Shown: positions 44,946 to 57,225, counted from the stretch's first letter. The stretch: DNA of 64,000 nucleotides from Sorex araneus (GCF_027595985.1 NC_073302.1:217465854-217529853), one strand, 5' to 3'. Numbers and translations are program-made. The notes: generated from the sequence alone by a model not told the origin.

Positions 44946-45348
44946 TCACCATTTCAGGATGGTGAGTTGGAGTGCGGAGAGACTAGCAAGGGGGACAGGA
45001 GGAGATAGGAATGAGGGGCTTAATGAGATTGGAACTGGCACGTGGGAGGAATGGAAATGGCAGCTGATCACCAACCAGCCTGGCCCTCGTTTCCTCCTTC
45101 ATCTGCCCATGGCATTGGTCATCCCAGATGGGGAAGTGACCTGAGATGACCAAACAGAGGCAGCGAGAGAGAGCCGCAGGATTCCTAATCGTCCGGTGTT
45201 GTCAACTTTTCTTTATTGTAGCCATGAGCTATAAGTGCTAAAGTAGCTAATGGTGCCTTTTAGTATATGCAACAAATATTTGATCAGACAAAATAACAAT
45301 AAAAGAACTTTCTCTACTTCAGTCCATTATGTTTTTACCTATTACATA

Positions 45349-46670
45349 TATATTTTAATTTTTTTCTTTTATTGAATCACCATGTGGAAAGTTACAAAGG
45401 TTTCAGGTTTAAGTCTCAGTTATACAATGCTCGAACACCCGTCCCTTCACCAGTGCACATATTCCACCACCAAGAACCACAGTATACCTACCCCCTCCCC
45501 CCCACCTTCCCAGTCCCCCACCCCGCCGGTGTAACTGATAGATTTCACTTTACTTTCACTTTACTTTGATTACATTCAATATTTCAACAAAAAAAATCAC
45601 TATTATTGTTTGGAGTTTCTCCCCCCTAAAGTCGGACCTGCTGAAAAGGAAACATTTGATAATTTGTTTTCCATTGCTGAGAATGAAGAGATATGAGGTC
45701 GAGTGGCTGCACTAGCAGCCGCATGGTTTTGGATTTCTGTATTTTAGTATTTTAGTAACTAAGTCCAGATAAATATCTACCAGAAATTGCATATTTGTAA
45801 GCTTGTACCTCTCAGCTACTTTATATTCCACATATGAGTGCAATCTTTCTCTGTCTGTCTCTTTCTTTCTGACTCATTTCACTCAACATGATACTTTCCA
45901 TGTTGACCCACTTATATGCAAATTTCATGACTTCACGTTTTCTGACAGCTACATAGTATTCCATTGTGCGGATGTACCAGAGTTTCTTTAACCAGTCATC
46001 TGTTTTTGGGCACTCTGGTTTGTTGAGATTGTGGCTATTGTAAACAGTGCCGTAATGAACATAGAAATGCAGATGTCATCTCTACTATACCTTTTTGCCT
46101 CTCCGGGATATATTCCCAGGAGTGGTATTGTTGGGTCAAATGTAAGCTCAATTTCTAACTTTTTGAAAATCGTCTATATTGTTTTCCAAAAGGGCTGAAC
46201 CAGTCGGCATTCCCACCAGCAGTGAAGGAGAGTCCCTTTCTTCCCACATCCACGCCAACACCAGTTGCTTTTGTTTTTTGGGATGTGGGCCAGTCTCTGT
46301 GGTGTGAGATGATATCTCATTGTTAGTTTGATCTGCATCACCCTGATGATTAGTGATGTTGAACATTTTCTCATTTGCCTCTCAGCCATTTGGATTTCTT
46401 CTTTGGGAAAGTTTCTGTTCATTTCATCAACCCATTTTTTGATCGGGTTGGCAGTTTTTTTCTTGTGGAGTTCACCCAGTGCATTGTATATCCTTGATAT
46501 CAACCCTTTATCAAATGGGTATTGCATAAATATTCTTTCCCATTCTGTAGATTGTCTTTGTATTTTGGTCACTTTTTCTTTTGAGTACAGAAGCTTCTTA
46601 GTTTGAGATAGTCCCATTTATTTATCTCTGTTTTCACTTGCTTGGCCAGTGGTGTGTCAGCTTTGAAGAT
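45349..46670 (-). mobile_element. L1, 5'-truncated, 3' UTR variant i
   Basis: Same structure as the copy at 15.8 kb and about 95% like it by eye: poly-A complement and ATTGAATCACCATGTGGAAA at the 3' end, ORF2 C-terminus upstream. ACCTATTACATA (45337-45348) and ACCTATTATATT (46671-46682) may be the TSD. Confidence 0.85.
45830..46670 (-). pseudogene. L1 ORF2 C-terminal remnant
   Basis: A 147-codon minus-strand frame (46174-46617) has [58 protein letters not shown] and [18 protein letters not shown], a complete CX3CX7HX4C motif. It shifts frame shortly after FWKTI. Confidence 0.85.
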
Positions 46671-46712
46671 ACCTATTATATTTTTAAGTCTTTATTTCTT
46701 TCCTAAATGTAT

Positions 46713-46900
46713 CACTGTCATCCTGTTGCTTATTCATTTGCTCATGTGAGCGCCAGTAACATCTACATTCATCCCTGTTGCATGCTAGTGTAGCCCAATG
46801 GCATACTGGGGGCTCTTTCAGGGTCAGGGAATGAGAACCATCATTGTTACTGTTTTGGGCATATTGAGTACATCACGGGTAGCTTGCGAGGTTCTGCCGT
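46713..46900 (-). mobile_element. RTE-tailed retroposon with extended RTE 3' coding sequence
   Basis: Perfect 14-bp TSD TTTCCTAAATGTAT at 46699-46712 and 46901-46914. Minus strand: SINE/leader body (GCAAGCTACCCGTGATGTAC, AACAGTAACAATGATGG, ACCCTGAAAGAGCC) joined to ATTGGGCTACACTAGCATGC, which is RTE coding sequence (HWATLA region), and the normal RTE tail. It carries about 45 nt more RTE coding end than the other SINEs. Confidence 0.85.
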
Positions 46901-46914
46901 TTTCCTAAATGTAT

Positions 46915-47377
46915 TATAGACAAATCATGTCACATTTTTTTCTCTTATTGTTTTTTTCTTTTTTGAGTGGGGAGGGGAGAGGGGGGAGGATTTCCAGTAG
47001 CAATGAGAAAGCCTGCTAGACAAATTCTAAAAGAGCCGCAACACTTCACCCCAATTCTTAGTGTGGCTTGGCCCTTACCACGATATCAAGGATGGACTCT
47101 GACTGCATGCATTAAATTTATCAGTTGTTTATTTCTCTTTAGTGAAACAATTGATTCACAAAATAACATACAACTGCAATAAAACAATCAAAATTCAGAG
47201 GTATTTATGAAGAAATTATGCACAATTTATGTTATGAAAAACTTTCCATGAATTAGCTTAAAACTGAACTGTATTTTAAAAAAATGGGTTGAATTCACAT
47301 TTTATCAAATATGATTTAAAACATACCTAAAAATATTTTAGCAAATCTCAAGAGTTAAATAAAGCATGTGTCCAGGA
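46915..47377. other. No recognisable feature
   Basis: Includes a purine-rich GAGTGGGGAGGGGAGAGGGG tract near 46965; nothing coding. Confidence 0.45.
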
Positions 47378-47575
47378 AGACAAAGTGGTAAAGGGCATAT
47401 TTTTCATGCCAAATTAAGGCTCTTGCCATGCATGCAATAGTCCCTGGTTCAATTTTCAGCATCACAGATGGACTTTTCAGTTCCACAAGGAGTGAGCCCT
47501 AAGAAAAGTCAGGAATAATCTCTGTGAACTTTGTGCACTGATCCAAAACCAAACCAAAGCAAACAACAAAACAAA
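47378..47575 (+). mobile_element. Old SINE
   Basis: GACAAAGTGGTAAAGGGCAT, CTTGCCATGCATGCAATAGT, CCCTGGTTCAATTTTCAGCA and AACCAAACCAAAGC tail. Confidence 0.6.
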
Positions 47576-47830
47576 AACCTCAAAACATGTGGTTCAGATT
47601 TTTTAGTCAACATTACAGCAAGATCAGAACAGAGGCACCACAGACAAATGTATTAAGCATTACTTTAATCACCTTCAATGAGCACTTACTGAGTATGCTC
47701 TGTGTCAGCCAGATCCTTCTCATTTAACATATTAAAATTTGTCACAACTATATTACTAAATAAGTAAAAGTACAATATCATCACAGATTTCATGACAAAT
47801 TATTTGTTTTTCAAGAAATGATGGTGTTAC

Positions 47831-49667
47831 TCTTATTCAATATAGTACTGGAAGTCCTGGCCATAGCACTTAGACAAGAAAAAGATATCAAGGGCATACA
47901 GATAAGAAAGAAAGAGATCAAGTTATCACTATTTGCAGACGATATGAAATATACTTGGAAAACCCTAAAGACTCTACAGAAAAACTCCTAGAAACAATAA
48001 GTTAATATAGTAAAACGGCAGGCTACAAAATCAACACCCAAAAGTCCATGGCTTTCTAATATACAAATAATGAAAGAGAAGAAAGAGACATTAAAAAAAC
48101 AATCCCGTTCACAATAGTACCTCAGAAAATCAAGTACCTTGGAATCAGCTTAACCAAACAGGTGAAGGACCTATGCAAAGAAAATTACAAAACACTACTT
48201 CAAGAACTAAAGGAGGACACTAGGAAATGGAGACACATCCCCTGCTCATGGATAGGGAGAATTAACATTACCAAAATGGCAATATTTCCCAAAGCACTAT
48301 ACAAATTTAATGCAGTCCCTATCAGGATACCTATGACATTTTTTAAAAAAAATAGACAAAACACTCCTGAAATTTATATGGAACAATAAACCCCCACGAA
48401 TAGCTGAAGCAATCCTTGGAAAAAAGAAGATGGGTGGCGTCACCTTCCCCAACTTCAAACTCTACTACAAAGCAGTAGTAATTAAAACAGCATGGTATTG
48501 GGACAAAAAACAGACCTGCAGACCAATGGAATAGAGTTAAATATCCTGTCACAGACCCCCAAATATGTGGCCACTTAATCCTTGACAAAGAAGCAAGAAA
48601 TGCAAAGTGGAACAAGGAAAGCCTCTTCAACAAGTGGTGCTGGGAAAACTGGATAGCTACCTGAAAAAAAATGAACTCTGACCTCTGTCTAATGCCAGGC
48701 ACAAAAGTCAGATCAAAGTGGATTAAAGACCTCAATATCAGACATGAATCTATAAGGTTCATAGAAGAAAATATAGGCAGAATTCTCCATGACATTGAAG
48801 CTAAAAGCATCTTTAAGGATGAAACAGCACTGACCATGCAAGTGGAAGCAAACATAAACAAATGGGAATACATCAAACTAAGAAGCTTCTGCACTTCAAA
48901 AGAAACAGTGACCAAAATACAGAAAGGGCCCACAGAATAGGAAAGAATATTTACCCAATACCCATCTGATAAGGGATTAATATCCAGGATATACAAGACA
49001 CTAGTATAATTGTATAATAAAAAACCTCCAACCCCATCAAAAAATGAGGAGAAGAAATGAACAAAAGTTTCCTCAAAAAAGTAATACAAATGGCCAAAAG
49101 ACACATGAAAAAAATGGTCCAATAGCGAATCATCAGGAAGATGCAAATCAAAATAACAATGAGATATCATCTCACACCACAGAGACTGGCACACATTCAA
49201 CAGAACAAAAGCAATCAGTGTTTGCGTGGATGTGGGGAAAAAGGGACGTTCCTTCACTGTTGGTGGGAATGCCAACTGGTCCAGCCTTTCTGAAAAACAA
49301 TATGGACTGTCCTTCAAAAACTAGAAATTGAACTTCCATATGATCCCGCAACACCACTTCTAGGAATATATCTCGAGGATGCAAAAGAGCACAGTAGAAA
49401 TGACATCTGTACCTATATATTCATTGCAGCACTGTTCACAATAGCCAAAATATGGAAACACACAACCTGAGTGCCCTAAAACAGATGATTGGTTAAAGAA
49501 ACTTTGCTACATCTACACAATGGAATACTATGCAGCTGTTAGGAGAAATGAATTCGTGGAATTTGCTTATAAATGGATAAACATGTGAATATCATGCTAA
49601 GTGAAATGAGTCAGAAAGAGAGGGACAGACATAGAGGGACTGCACTCATTTGTGGAGCATTGAATAA
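47831..49667 (+). pseudogene. L1 ORF2 remnant, RT palm to C-terminus
   Basis: SLFADDM with catalytic FADD at 47932-47943, then [71 protein letters not shown] followed by TAG, and the zinc-knuckle-like region. At least five frame breaks. Confidence 0.85.
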
Positions 49668-50100
49668 CATCACATGAGGATGACACCCAAGCACAGTAGA
49701 TACAAGGGCCAGGGGGATTGCCCCATAGCTGGAAGACTGCTTCATGAGCGGAGAGGAGAAGGCAGATGTAATAGAAAAGGGATCACTAAGAAGATGATGG
49801 CTGGAGAAACCAGTTGGGTTGGGAGATGCATGCCAAAAATAAATAATGGAACAAACATGATGACTTCTCAGTGTCTGTATTGCAAGCTCTAATGCCCAAA
49901 AGTAGAGAGAGAGTATAGGGAATATTGTCTGCCATGGAGGCAGGTGGAGGGTGGGAAAGGGGGGCATACCCGGGATATTGGTGGTGGGGAATGTGCACTG
50001 GTGGAGGGATGGGTATTTGATCATTGTGAGATTGTAACCCAAACATGAAAGCTTGCAAATATCTCACAGTGATTCAATAAAATTTTTAAAAATTAAAAAA
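47831..50100 (+). mobile_element. L1, 5'-truncated in RT, 3' UTR variant iii
   Basis: TSD AAGAAATGATGGTGTTAC (47813-47830) and AAGAAATGATGGCGTTAC (50101-50118), 17 of 18 identical. Contains the RT catalytic motif, the rest of ORF2 and a 3' UTR ending ATCTCACAGTGATTCAATAA. It provides the uninterrupted 3' UTR that shows where the LTR at 35161 landed. Confidence 0.95.
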
Positions 50101-50118
50101 AAGAAATGATGGCGTTAC

Positions 50119-50860
50119 CATTATATGCAGTCTTTGAAAGGACATGTATCCCCAGAAACAAGAATATTAATTTAAAAGAACATCAAATATCTATGCTCAC
50201 TTCAGTGTTTAGTACAGTAGTCAAAATATGAAACACACCAAATTCCCCATTGTTACTGTCACTGTCATCCCATTGCTCATCGATTTGCTGAAGCAGGCAC
50301 CAGTAACATCTCTATTGTGAGACTTCTTGTTACTGGGTTTGGCATATCGAATATGCCCTGGAGCTTGCCAGGCTCTGTTGTGCAGGCTAGAGACTCTCAG
50401 TACCTTGCCCGTCTCTCGGAGAGGGGTGGAGTAATCGAACCCGAGTCGACTGTGTGCAAGGCAAGCGCCCTATCCATTATGCTATCGCTCAGCCCATTAT
50501 GGATGAATAAATCTACTATGGATGAAGGTTAGATATGTATACACAATGAAATACTATGAAGCTCTAAGAAAAGACATAATCATGTAATCGTTCACCACAT
50601 GGAAGAAACTGGAGGGCATAGTAATTAGTGAAGTCATTTAGAAGACAGATATAGGATGTTCTCTCATATGTAGAATTTAACTATAAAAAAAACAACTTGC
50701 CAAAGGCACGGAACTAGTGAGTGGATTCATAGAACTGAGTTTGGGGAACTGGAGATAGGACACCTGTGAAAATTGGATACTCTAGTGGTTGTAATGGTGT
50801 GTGCATGAAACCATCATTAATGGCATCATAACTCACAGTATTTCAATACAGATTTAAAAA
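50119..50860 (+). mobile_element. Older L1 3' end, interrupted by a SINE
   Basis: 50119-50251 and 50493-50860 read as one diverged L1 3' end: ATACACAATGAAATACTATG, GAAGCTCTAAGAAAAGACAT, CATGGAAGAAACTGGAGG and TCTCTCATATGTAGAATTTA, ending CAGTATTTCAATACAG. It lacks the 3' UTR types of the younger copies. Confidence 0.7.
50252..50492 (-). mobile_element. RTE-tailed tRNA-derived SINE
   Basis: CCCATT at 50246-50251 and 50493-50498 is a short TSD. Minus strand: head CTGAGCGATAGCATAATG, B-box region CGGGTTCGATTACTCC, body CTCTCCGAGAGACGGGCAAG, tail ACTGGTGCCTGCTTCAGCAA then ATCGATGAGCAATGGGATGA. Confidence 0.9.
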
Positions 50861-52829
50861 GACGTACAATGGCAATATGATAAAACATGGTAAAGAAGCT
50901 AACTAAACTTATTTGAACAAGAGTAAAATTCTAAACTATAAAACTTATTTTAAAGATTTAAATATACATGATGGAGAAAAACTGAGTACTGGCCAAATCT
51001 TTATTGAGAGCTATGGATAAAAAAGTGAAGTTCCTACCATGAGAGGAAGATAGTTGTTGCAACCTGAGATCTGATTAAATGTCAATATTGATGAATGTTT
51101 GAGATACTTTAATGCCACTGAGGCAGTTTTGGCTTATTCAGTAGTGGTGTCTATATTTCTTCTGATTGTAATTCTCTCCATGTACTGGCTAACATTTTTT
51201 TTCAGCAAATATTTAACATTGTGCTAAGGGTTACATCAGTTAGAGTCTTAATTATCATTATGAAAGATGATGCTTCTAGCTTCAGAGACTGTTTCATGTT
51301 TGTTACCTCTCATGGAGACAGTGCTAAATAGATGCCTCTTTGTTTGACTTACAGAAAATGTTATCTAAGAAGTATCATGTCATGGTAGACTTGAGAAAAG
51401 TAAAGTACACTGTGCCTAAAGTTCAGTGAAAATTGCAAGATGTTACTTCCTATTATGTAAATCTGATAAAATGGTAGGAAACCTATAAACAGGAAACTGT
51501 ATACACTGAGAGCTACCAATCCTATAATAGACCAAATTCATCTCCCTGCTGTTTTCAAAACCAGTTGAAAGACAGCCTACGGAAGATCAGAAAGTGTATA
51601 CATGAAACCTTACAGAATGTGATCAGCAGATTGCACTGACACAGACAGAAAATCACGCTGACCTTTTTTACAACACCCACAGGTGTGGCTCTCCACATGC
51701 TGCTACATTAATTGTACTTTCTCCCTTCTTTTCAAAATCCTTTTTCTCACTTTAAAGTTTAGTTCCATATATAGTTTAAGCAAAATAACATTAACCTCAC
51801 CGAAACTCTGAAATACAAAACTCTTTCAAATCAAGGGAAGCCCTCAAAGTCTTGTGTGCAAATGTTTAAAAATATTCTAATTTTTTGCATCAAAAACATA
51901 GAAAGGATCTTTAATCTGAACAAAATAAATGTAGCCCAAGACTAAAAAATGACAATCTTTTGTATTAGGCCACTATACAACAGAGACTGCTCAAGCAGAA
52001 GACTCTATAATTGCTTTGACAATTAAAAACGTACAAATACCAAGCTGCCGAAAGAAGATTATCTAAGTCTAGTAATTTGCTCTCCTGCTTGGCAGACAGA
52101 CTGCTTAAGGGCATATCACAAGAACATACAATTTGTTGTATAATGGTCGTGACATTTTCAGCCATCATTACTGCTATAGATAAAAGTCAACCAAATGTAT
52201 TATGTCAAACACTAGGTAGTGATGGTATGAATTTTAAAAGCATACTTAAATAAGAACCAGCAAAATGATAATAAGGAAATTTAATTCTGTCCCTTATTTT
52301 AATAGCAATGCACTTGAATTAACAAGCCAAGCTTAACATTTCACAGGTACTAAACTCGGAGTTTATTTCTCATTGATAGATGATTAAAAATGTTTTCTCT
52401 TTACATTTCTTGAACACCCATATTATTGTATTATATGCAAACTTTTAGAAGATACAAAAATAATTTTAACTTAACATTCTCAATAATTCTCACATTGTTA
52501 AAAAAAAACTTTGGAAAGCTTTATGATTTTTCCTATCTTTTCTGATGTCAAAATCTCAGAGTTTTTTATTTAATAGTGAGAAAAATGTAATAAAAGTATC
52601 TTGGATATGGATTTATTTATTGTGATATCCATAAAATTCATAGAATATAGTCAGCCTCTCATAGGTGGGTAGAACAGTAATATCTAACACTGATTAAGAA
52701 TTTTCTATAAACACTCTTCTGAGAATGCTGTTACTTGTCTTATTAACACCACAATACAGTTAACTAAAGTGGTACTAATATTATTACTATTTTGTAAATG
52801 AGTTAATTTACAGAAATATTGCATATCTT
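50861..52829. other. No recognisable gene or repeat
   Basis: Non-repetitive-looking DNA, slightly less AT-rich around 51480-51720. No exon-like frame with splice sites that I would defend. Confidence 0.45.
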
Positions 52830-52840
52830 ATTAGTAGTTA

Positions 52841-53097
52841 GGACTGGAGCAATAGAAGAGCCGGTAGGACTTTTGCCTTGGATGCGGCTGACCCGGGTTC
52901 GATTCCTCCACCCCCTTGGAGAGCCTAGCAAGCTATTGTGAGTATCCCGCCTATATGGCAGAGCCTGGCAAGCTACTCTTGGCATATTGCATATGCCAAA
53001 AACACTAACAACAAGTCTCACGATGGAGATCTTACTGGTGCCCGCTTGAGCAAATCGACGACAGTGCTACGACAGTGCTACGACAGTGCAGTGCTAC
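52841..53097 (+). mobile_element. RTE-tailed tRNA-derived SINE with altered tail repeat
   Basis: TSD ATTAGTAGTTA (52830-52840) and ATTAGTAGCTA (53098-53108). Head GGACTGGAGCAATAGAAGAG, B box GGTTCGATTCC, body GGCAGAGCCTGGCAAGCTAC, tail ACTGGTGCCCGCTTGAGCAA then ATCGACGACAGTGCTA; the terminal repeat is GACAGTGCTAC three times instead of CAGTGA. Confidence 0.95.
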
Positions 53098-53277
53098 ATT
53101 AGTAGCTACTCAGGTGATGAATGAAAGAGCCTAATCTAGACAAATTTAACTAAATTATACTTTGGTTATAGGTAAAGCTCATAACTGTTTTATCAAACAA
53201 ATACTAGCTAAATAATTTTCAAATTCACATGGAAACTTCACTGCCATGGCACTGAACCCTGGGGAAGCATCATTTTA

Positions 53278-54973
53278 TTTTTTTTTTTTCAATTGCCATA
53301 TATCTTTTATTTATTTATTTTTTTTTTAAATTTATTTATTTTTAATTAGAGAATCACCGTGAGGGTACAGTTACTGATTTATACACTTCTGTGCTCACAC
53401 TTCCCTCATACAAAGTTTGGGAACCCATCCCTTCACCAGTGCCCATTCTCCACCACCCGTAAACCCAGTGTCCCTCCCACCCTCCCCAATCCCATCTCCC
53501 CCCCACCCCACCCTGCCACTGTGGCAAGGCATTCCCTTCTGCTTTCTCTCTCTAATTAGCTGTTGTGGTTTGCAACAAAGGTGTTGAGTGGCCGCTGTGC
53601 TCAGTCTCTAGCCCTCATTCAGCCCGCAACTCCCTTCCCCCACATGGCCTTCGACTGCAATGTAGTTGGTGATCGCTTCTCTGAGTTGACCTATCCCCGG
53701 AACTTGAGGCCAGCCTCGAAGCCATGGAGTCAACCTCCTGGTACTTATTTCTACAGTTCTTGGGTGTTAGTCTCCCACTCTGTTATTCTATATACCATAG
53801 ATGAGTGCAATCTTTCTATGTCTGTCTCTCTCTTTCTGACTCATTTCACTCAGCATGAAACTTTTCATGCCCATCCACTTAACTACAAAATTCTTGACCT
53901 CCTTTTTTCTAACAGCTGCATAGTATTCCATTGTATAGATGTACCAAAGTTTCCTCAACCAGTCATCCGTTCTGGGGCATTCGGGTTTTTTCCAGATTCT
54001 GGCTATTGTAAACAGTGCTGCGATGAACATACATGTGCAGATGTTGTTTCGATTGTACTTTTTTGCCTCTCTGGGATATATTCCCAGCAGTGGTATTGCT
54101 GGGTCAAATGGGAATTCAATATCTAATTTTTTGAGAGTCGTCCAAATTGTTTTCCAGAAGGGCTGAACCAGTCGGCATTCCCACCAGCAGTGAAGAAGGG
54201 TCCCTTTCTCCCCACATCCTCTCCAACAGCGGTTGCTTTTGTTCTTTTGGATGTGTGCTAGTCTCTGTGGTGTGAGGTGGTATCTCAAAGTTGTTTTGAT
54301 CTGCATCTCTCTGATGATTAGTGATGCAGAGCACTTTTTCATGTGCCTTTTGGCCATTCGTATTTCTTCCTTGGTAAAGTTTCTGTTCATTTCTTCGCCC
54401 CATTTTTTGATGGGGTTGGATGTTTTCTTCTTGTAGAGTTCAACCAGTGCTTTATATACCATTGATATCAACCCCTTATCTGATGGGTATTGTGTAAATA
54501 TCCTTTCCCATTCTGTGGATAGTCTTTGTATTCTGGTCACTGTATCTTTTGCGGTGCAGAAGCTTTTTAGTTTAATGTAGTCCCATTTGTTGATCTCTGT
54601 TTTTACTAGATTGCTTAGTTCCGTGTCACCCTTGAAGATACCCTTATCTTCAATATCGTGGAGGGTTTCGCCGACCTTGTCTTCAATGTACCTTATGGTT
54701 TGTGGTCTAATGTTGAGGTCTTTAATCCATTTTGATCTGACTTTTGTGCATGGTGTCAGGTCAAGGTCTAAACCCATTTTTTTGCATGTGGTTGTCCAGT
54801 TGTGCCAGCACCATTTGTTAAAGAGGCTTTCCTTGCTCCACTTCACTTCTCTTGCTCCCTTATCAAAGATTAGATGGTCATACATTTGGGGTTGTGTGTA
54901 GGGATATTCCACCCTGTTCCATTGGTCTACGTCTCTGCCTTTGTTCCAATACCATGCTGTTTTAATTGTTACT
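53278..54973 (-). mobile_element. L1, 5'-truncated, young, 3' UTR variant ii
   Basis: Perfect 16-bp TSD GGGAAGCATCATTTTA at 53262-53277 and 54974-54989. Contains an uninterrupted ORF2 C-terminus, a 3' UTR with a G-rich tract (complement of CCCACCCTCCCC) and a long heterogeneous A-tail (53278-53345 complement). Confidence 0.95.
53788..54912 (-). pseudogene. L1 ORF2 C-terminus, 374 codons open
   Basis: The frame runs without a stop from the 5' truncation to the natural stop after RKIALIYGI. Motifs: [57 protein letters not shown], then the complete CX3CX7HX4C motif at residues 229, 233, 241 and 246 of this frame, then FPFDPAIPLLGIYPREAKKY and WYIYTMEYYAAVRKKEV. The RT catalytic part is absent, so it cannot be active. 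Openness marks a recent insertion. Confidence 0.9.
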
Positions 54974-54989
54974 GGGAAGCATCATTTTA

Positions 54990-55574
54990 AACATGATAGT
55001 TTCTCCTCTCACAAAGCTCACAAAGATCTCGAGGACAGATTAATAAAGTTATGGCAAAGCAAATCAGGCTTTTATTTGTTATGCTTGCACTTGGAAGAGT
55101 TTAAATTTGTGTCTCTGACTTCACATTTAAATATCTTGTGATATTTAAATCAAAAACTACTCCTTGTAAACTCCCTTTCCAATGCATTTTGGTTCATTCA
55201 CAGAAACTCTGTAGTATCAGAACTTCTTCCTTCTGAATAAAACTTGTCTTCTTACGTCAAGAATATAAAAGCAAGATAGCCACAGAAAAATGTTCCTGGA
55301 AACTTAAGTTTGGTAACCTTTAAATCTCTCTGCTATGTCTGCAGCAGCTTAGTTCCTATTGAAATAATTTATATCTAAAACCGTAATTTTAAGTCATTGT
55401 CTTGTTCTGCCACATGATACATGAAAAAAATGTTTAGAATTACTGTTGATTTGCTATATCGAAAAAAGCTAGTTTGATTCCTTTGAAGTATGATTAGTCC
55501 AAGTCAAAGACATGGAACAAGATAGGTCTTTCATGTTTAAAGTAAAAAAAATTAAGATGTCAGATTGGAGAGGT
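54990..55574. other. No recognisable feature
   Basis: AT-rich; no coding or repeat signal. Confidence 0.45.
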
Positions 55575-55745
55575 CGGAGTTAGAGAGATAATATAGGAAT
55601 TAAGGCACTTTTTTTTTGCAAATAACTAACCCCAGTTCAATACTAACATCACAAGTGGTCCACCAAACAGTTCCGGGGAAGATCTCTGAATACAGGTCAG
55701 GAATTATCCCTGAGCAGTGATGAATGAGTACCCAACACAAAACAA
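55575..55745 (+). mobile_element. Old A-tailed SINE
   Basis: GGAGTTAGAGAGATAATATA, CTAACCCCAGTTCAATACTA, CAGGTCAGGAATTATCCCTG and GAGCAGTGATGAATGAGTAC. Confidence 0.6.
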
Positions 55746-56689
55746 AACTGATGTCAGACTTTTGAGCACCTTTGACCATTTTCATGCAGCATAACAGATC
55801 TTCTTGATTCTAGAGTTTCATCAGGGTAGGCCCTCCATAAGGATTTACATGTGACATAAATGTTTTCTCAGATTCCTCGACCCTATCAGCTATTTATGAA
55901 TTACATTCACTTGGAAACATATACAATAAATCTTAATTGCTCCACAGAACAACATATTTTTTATGTATTTCAGAGAATTTAGTGTCAAAATCAAAACATA
56001 ATAATTCTGACAGAGGAATAACTTTAAAGATACCTTAAGGTAGAAACACTTTTTTTTAATTCTCAAATAATCTTTTCTGGATGTGGTATGTTAGAGGTAG
56101 CTCATATTAACTTATGGTTTTAAGAAATATAAAGAAACTTTTTTAAAACACATCAAGTTTTAAACACAGCCACTATTGAAAAGTAAGTTACATAAAATAC
56201 GATTGAGTAATTTAAAATATCATTAAATATACTTATTAAATAGCTTTACTCTTATTAATACTGAAAGTTATTTACATATACTTCACCCATATAGTGAAAA
56301 TATTTTGTGTTGATACCAATGCAATGTTCATTGTATCTCCTCCAATAATGTCCAGTAATGTTGGTTATTTAAAGTACGTTGTGCTAGGAGGGAATTTTTA
56401 CACCATAAGAATAGCAAATCCTAAAAACTTAAGCTGTTTACTCTAAAGACAGTGATTAAAGTTTACCATCACACCATTGAATATAGATTTTCTCTTCCTA
56501 GGCAGAAACTTATTTGGGGTCTGAAATTAAGTACTGGAATGGTAAATATCTTTGGAATTGTTGTTTGTGCTACTGATTTTTAATCATGGGACTCAGAAAG
56601 CAGTCACTCCTTCAATTAGGTAATATAAATAAGAAATGTTTTAGGTAAAATATTTCTGCTCAGAACTTGGTTATCCCTCAACTTTAAAA
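55746..56689. other. No recognisable feature
   Basis: AT-rich DNA; nothing I can name. Confidence 0.45.
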
Positions 56690-56700
56690 ATGTATCCTTC

Positions 56701-57225
56701 CAAATATTATTTTAAGTTAAATGAGTCAGAAAGAGGGATAGACATAGAAACATTGCACTTATTTGTGGAATATAAAGTAACAGAATAGGAGACCAACACC
56801 CAAGAACAGTAGAGATAAGTACCAGGGGGATTAGTCCCAGATTAGAAGCCCACCTCGCGTGCTGGGGGGAAAGGCAGCTCAGATAGAGAAGGGACCACCA
56901 AATAAAGGGTGCTAGGAAGGCCCATTTTGGATGGGAGATGCAGGCTGAAAGTAGATATAGACCAAACATGATGGCCACTTAATACCTCTATGCAAACCAC
57001 AACACCCAAAAGGAGAGAGAAAGAGTAAAAGGGAATGCCCTGCCATAGAGGTGGGGGGAGGTCAGGGTGGGGGTGATGGAAGGGATGCTGGAATCATTGG
57101 TAGTGGAAAATGGGCACTGGTGGAGGGATGGGAACTCGACCATTGTATGACTGAAACACAAGCAAGGGAGTTTGTGAGTCTGTAACTGTACCTCAAGGTG
57201 ATTCACTAATTTAAAAAAATTGTTT
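56701..57225 (+). mobile_element. L1 3' end, 3' UTR variant ii
   Basis: Starts in the last codons of ORF2 (AAATGAGTCAGAAAGAGGGA) and holds the full variant-ii 3' UTR: AAAGGGAATGCCCTGCCATA, a G-rich tract, CTCAAGGTGATTCACTAATT. AATGTATCCTT before and AATGTATCTTT after are a likely TSD. Confidence 0.9.

Larger units (their letters stand above)
43796..45207 (+). mobile_element. LTR of the 35.2-kb family with an internal inverted duplication
   Basis: Starts TGTAAGCTTAGGATAACATT and follows the LTR order (TTGCCACAGGGAGCTTAG, AATGTCCTTTTTGTATAGAC, TCAGTTGCCC, CCCAGGGCAAGCTGTGAGC). TTTCTT at 43790-43795 and 45208-45213 may be the TSD, though the 3' terminus (TCAACT) is not canonical. It contains a near-perfect ~97-bp inverted repeat and a young SINE. 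Confidence 0.75.

Noticed and set aside
48343-49317. 324-codon minus-strand open frame, the second longest in the window
   Set aside because: It is exactly antisense to L1 ORF2 (47831-49667) and has no family features; long antisense frames are common across L1 ORF2.
50861-52829. Possible host exons in a non-repetitive stretch
   Set aside because: No frame with convincing splice sites and a recognisable protein; cannot be supported without comparison to other genomes.
53563-54126. 187-codon plus-strand frame
   Set aside because: Antisense to the open L1 ORF2 end at 53788-54912 and its 3' UTR.
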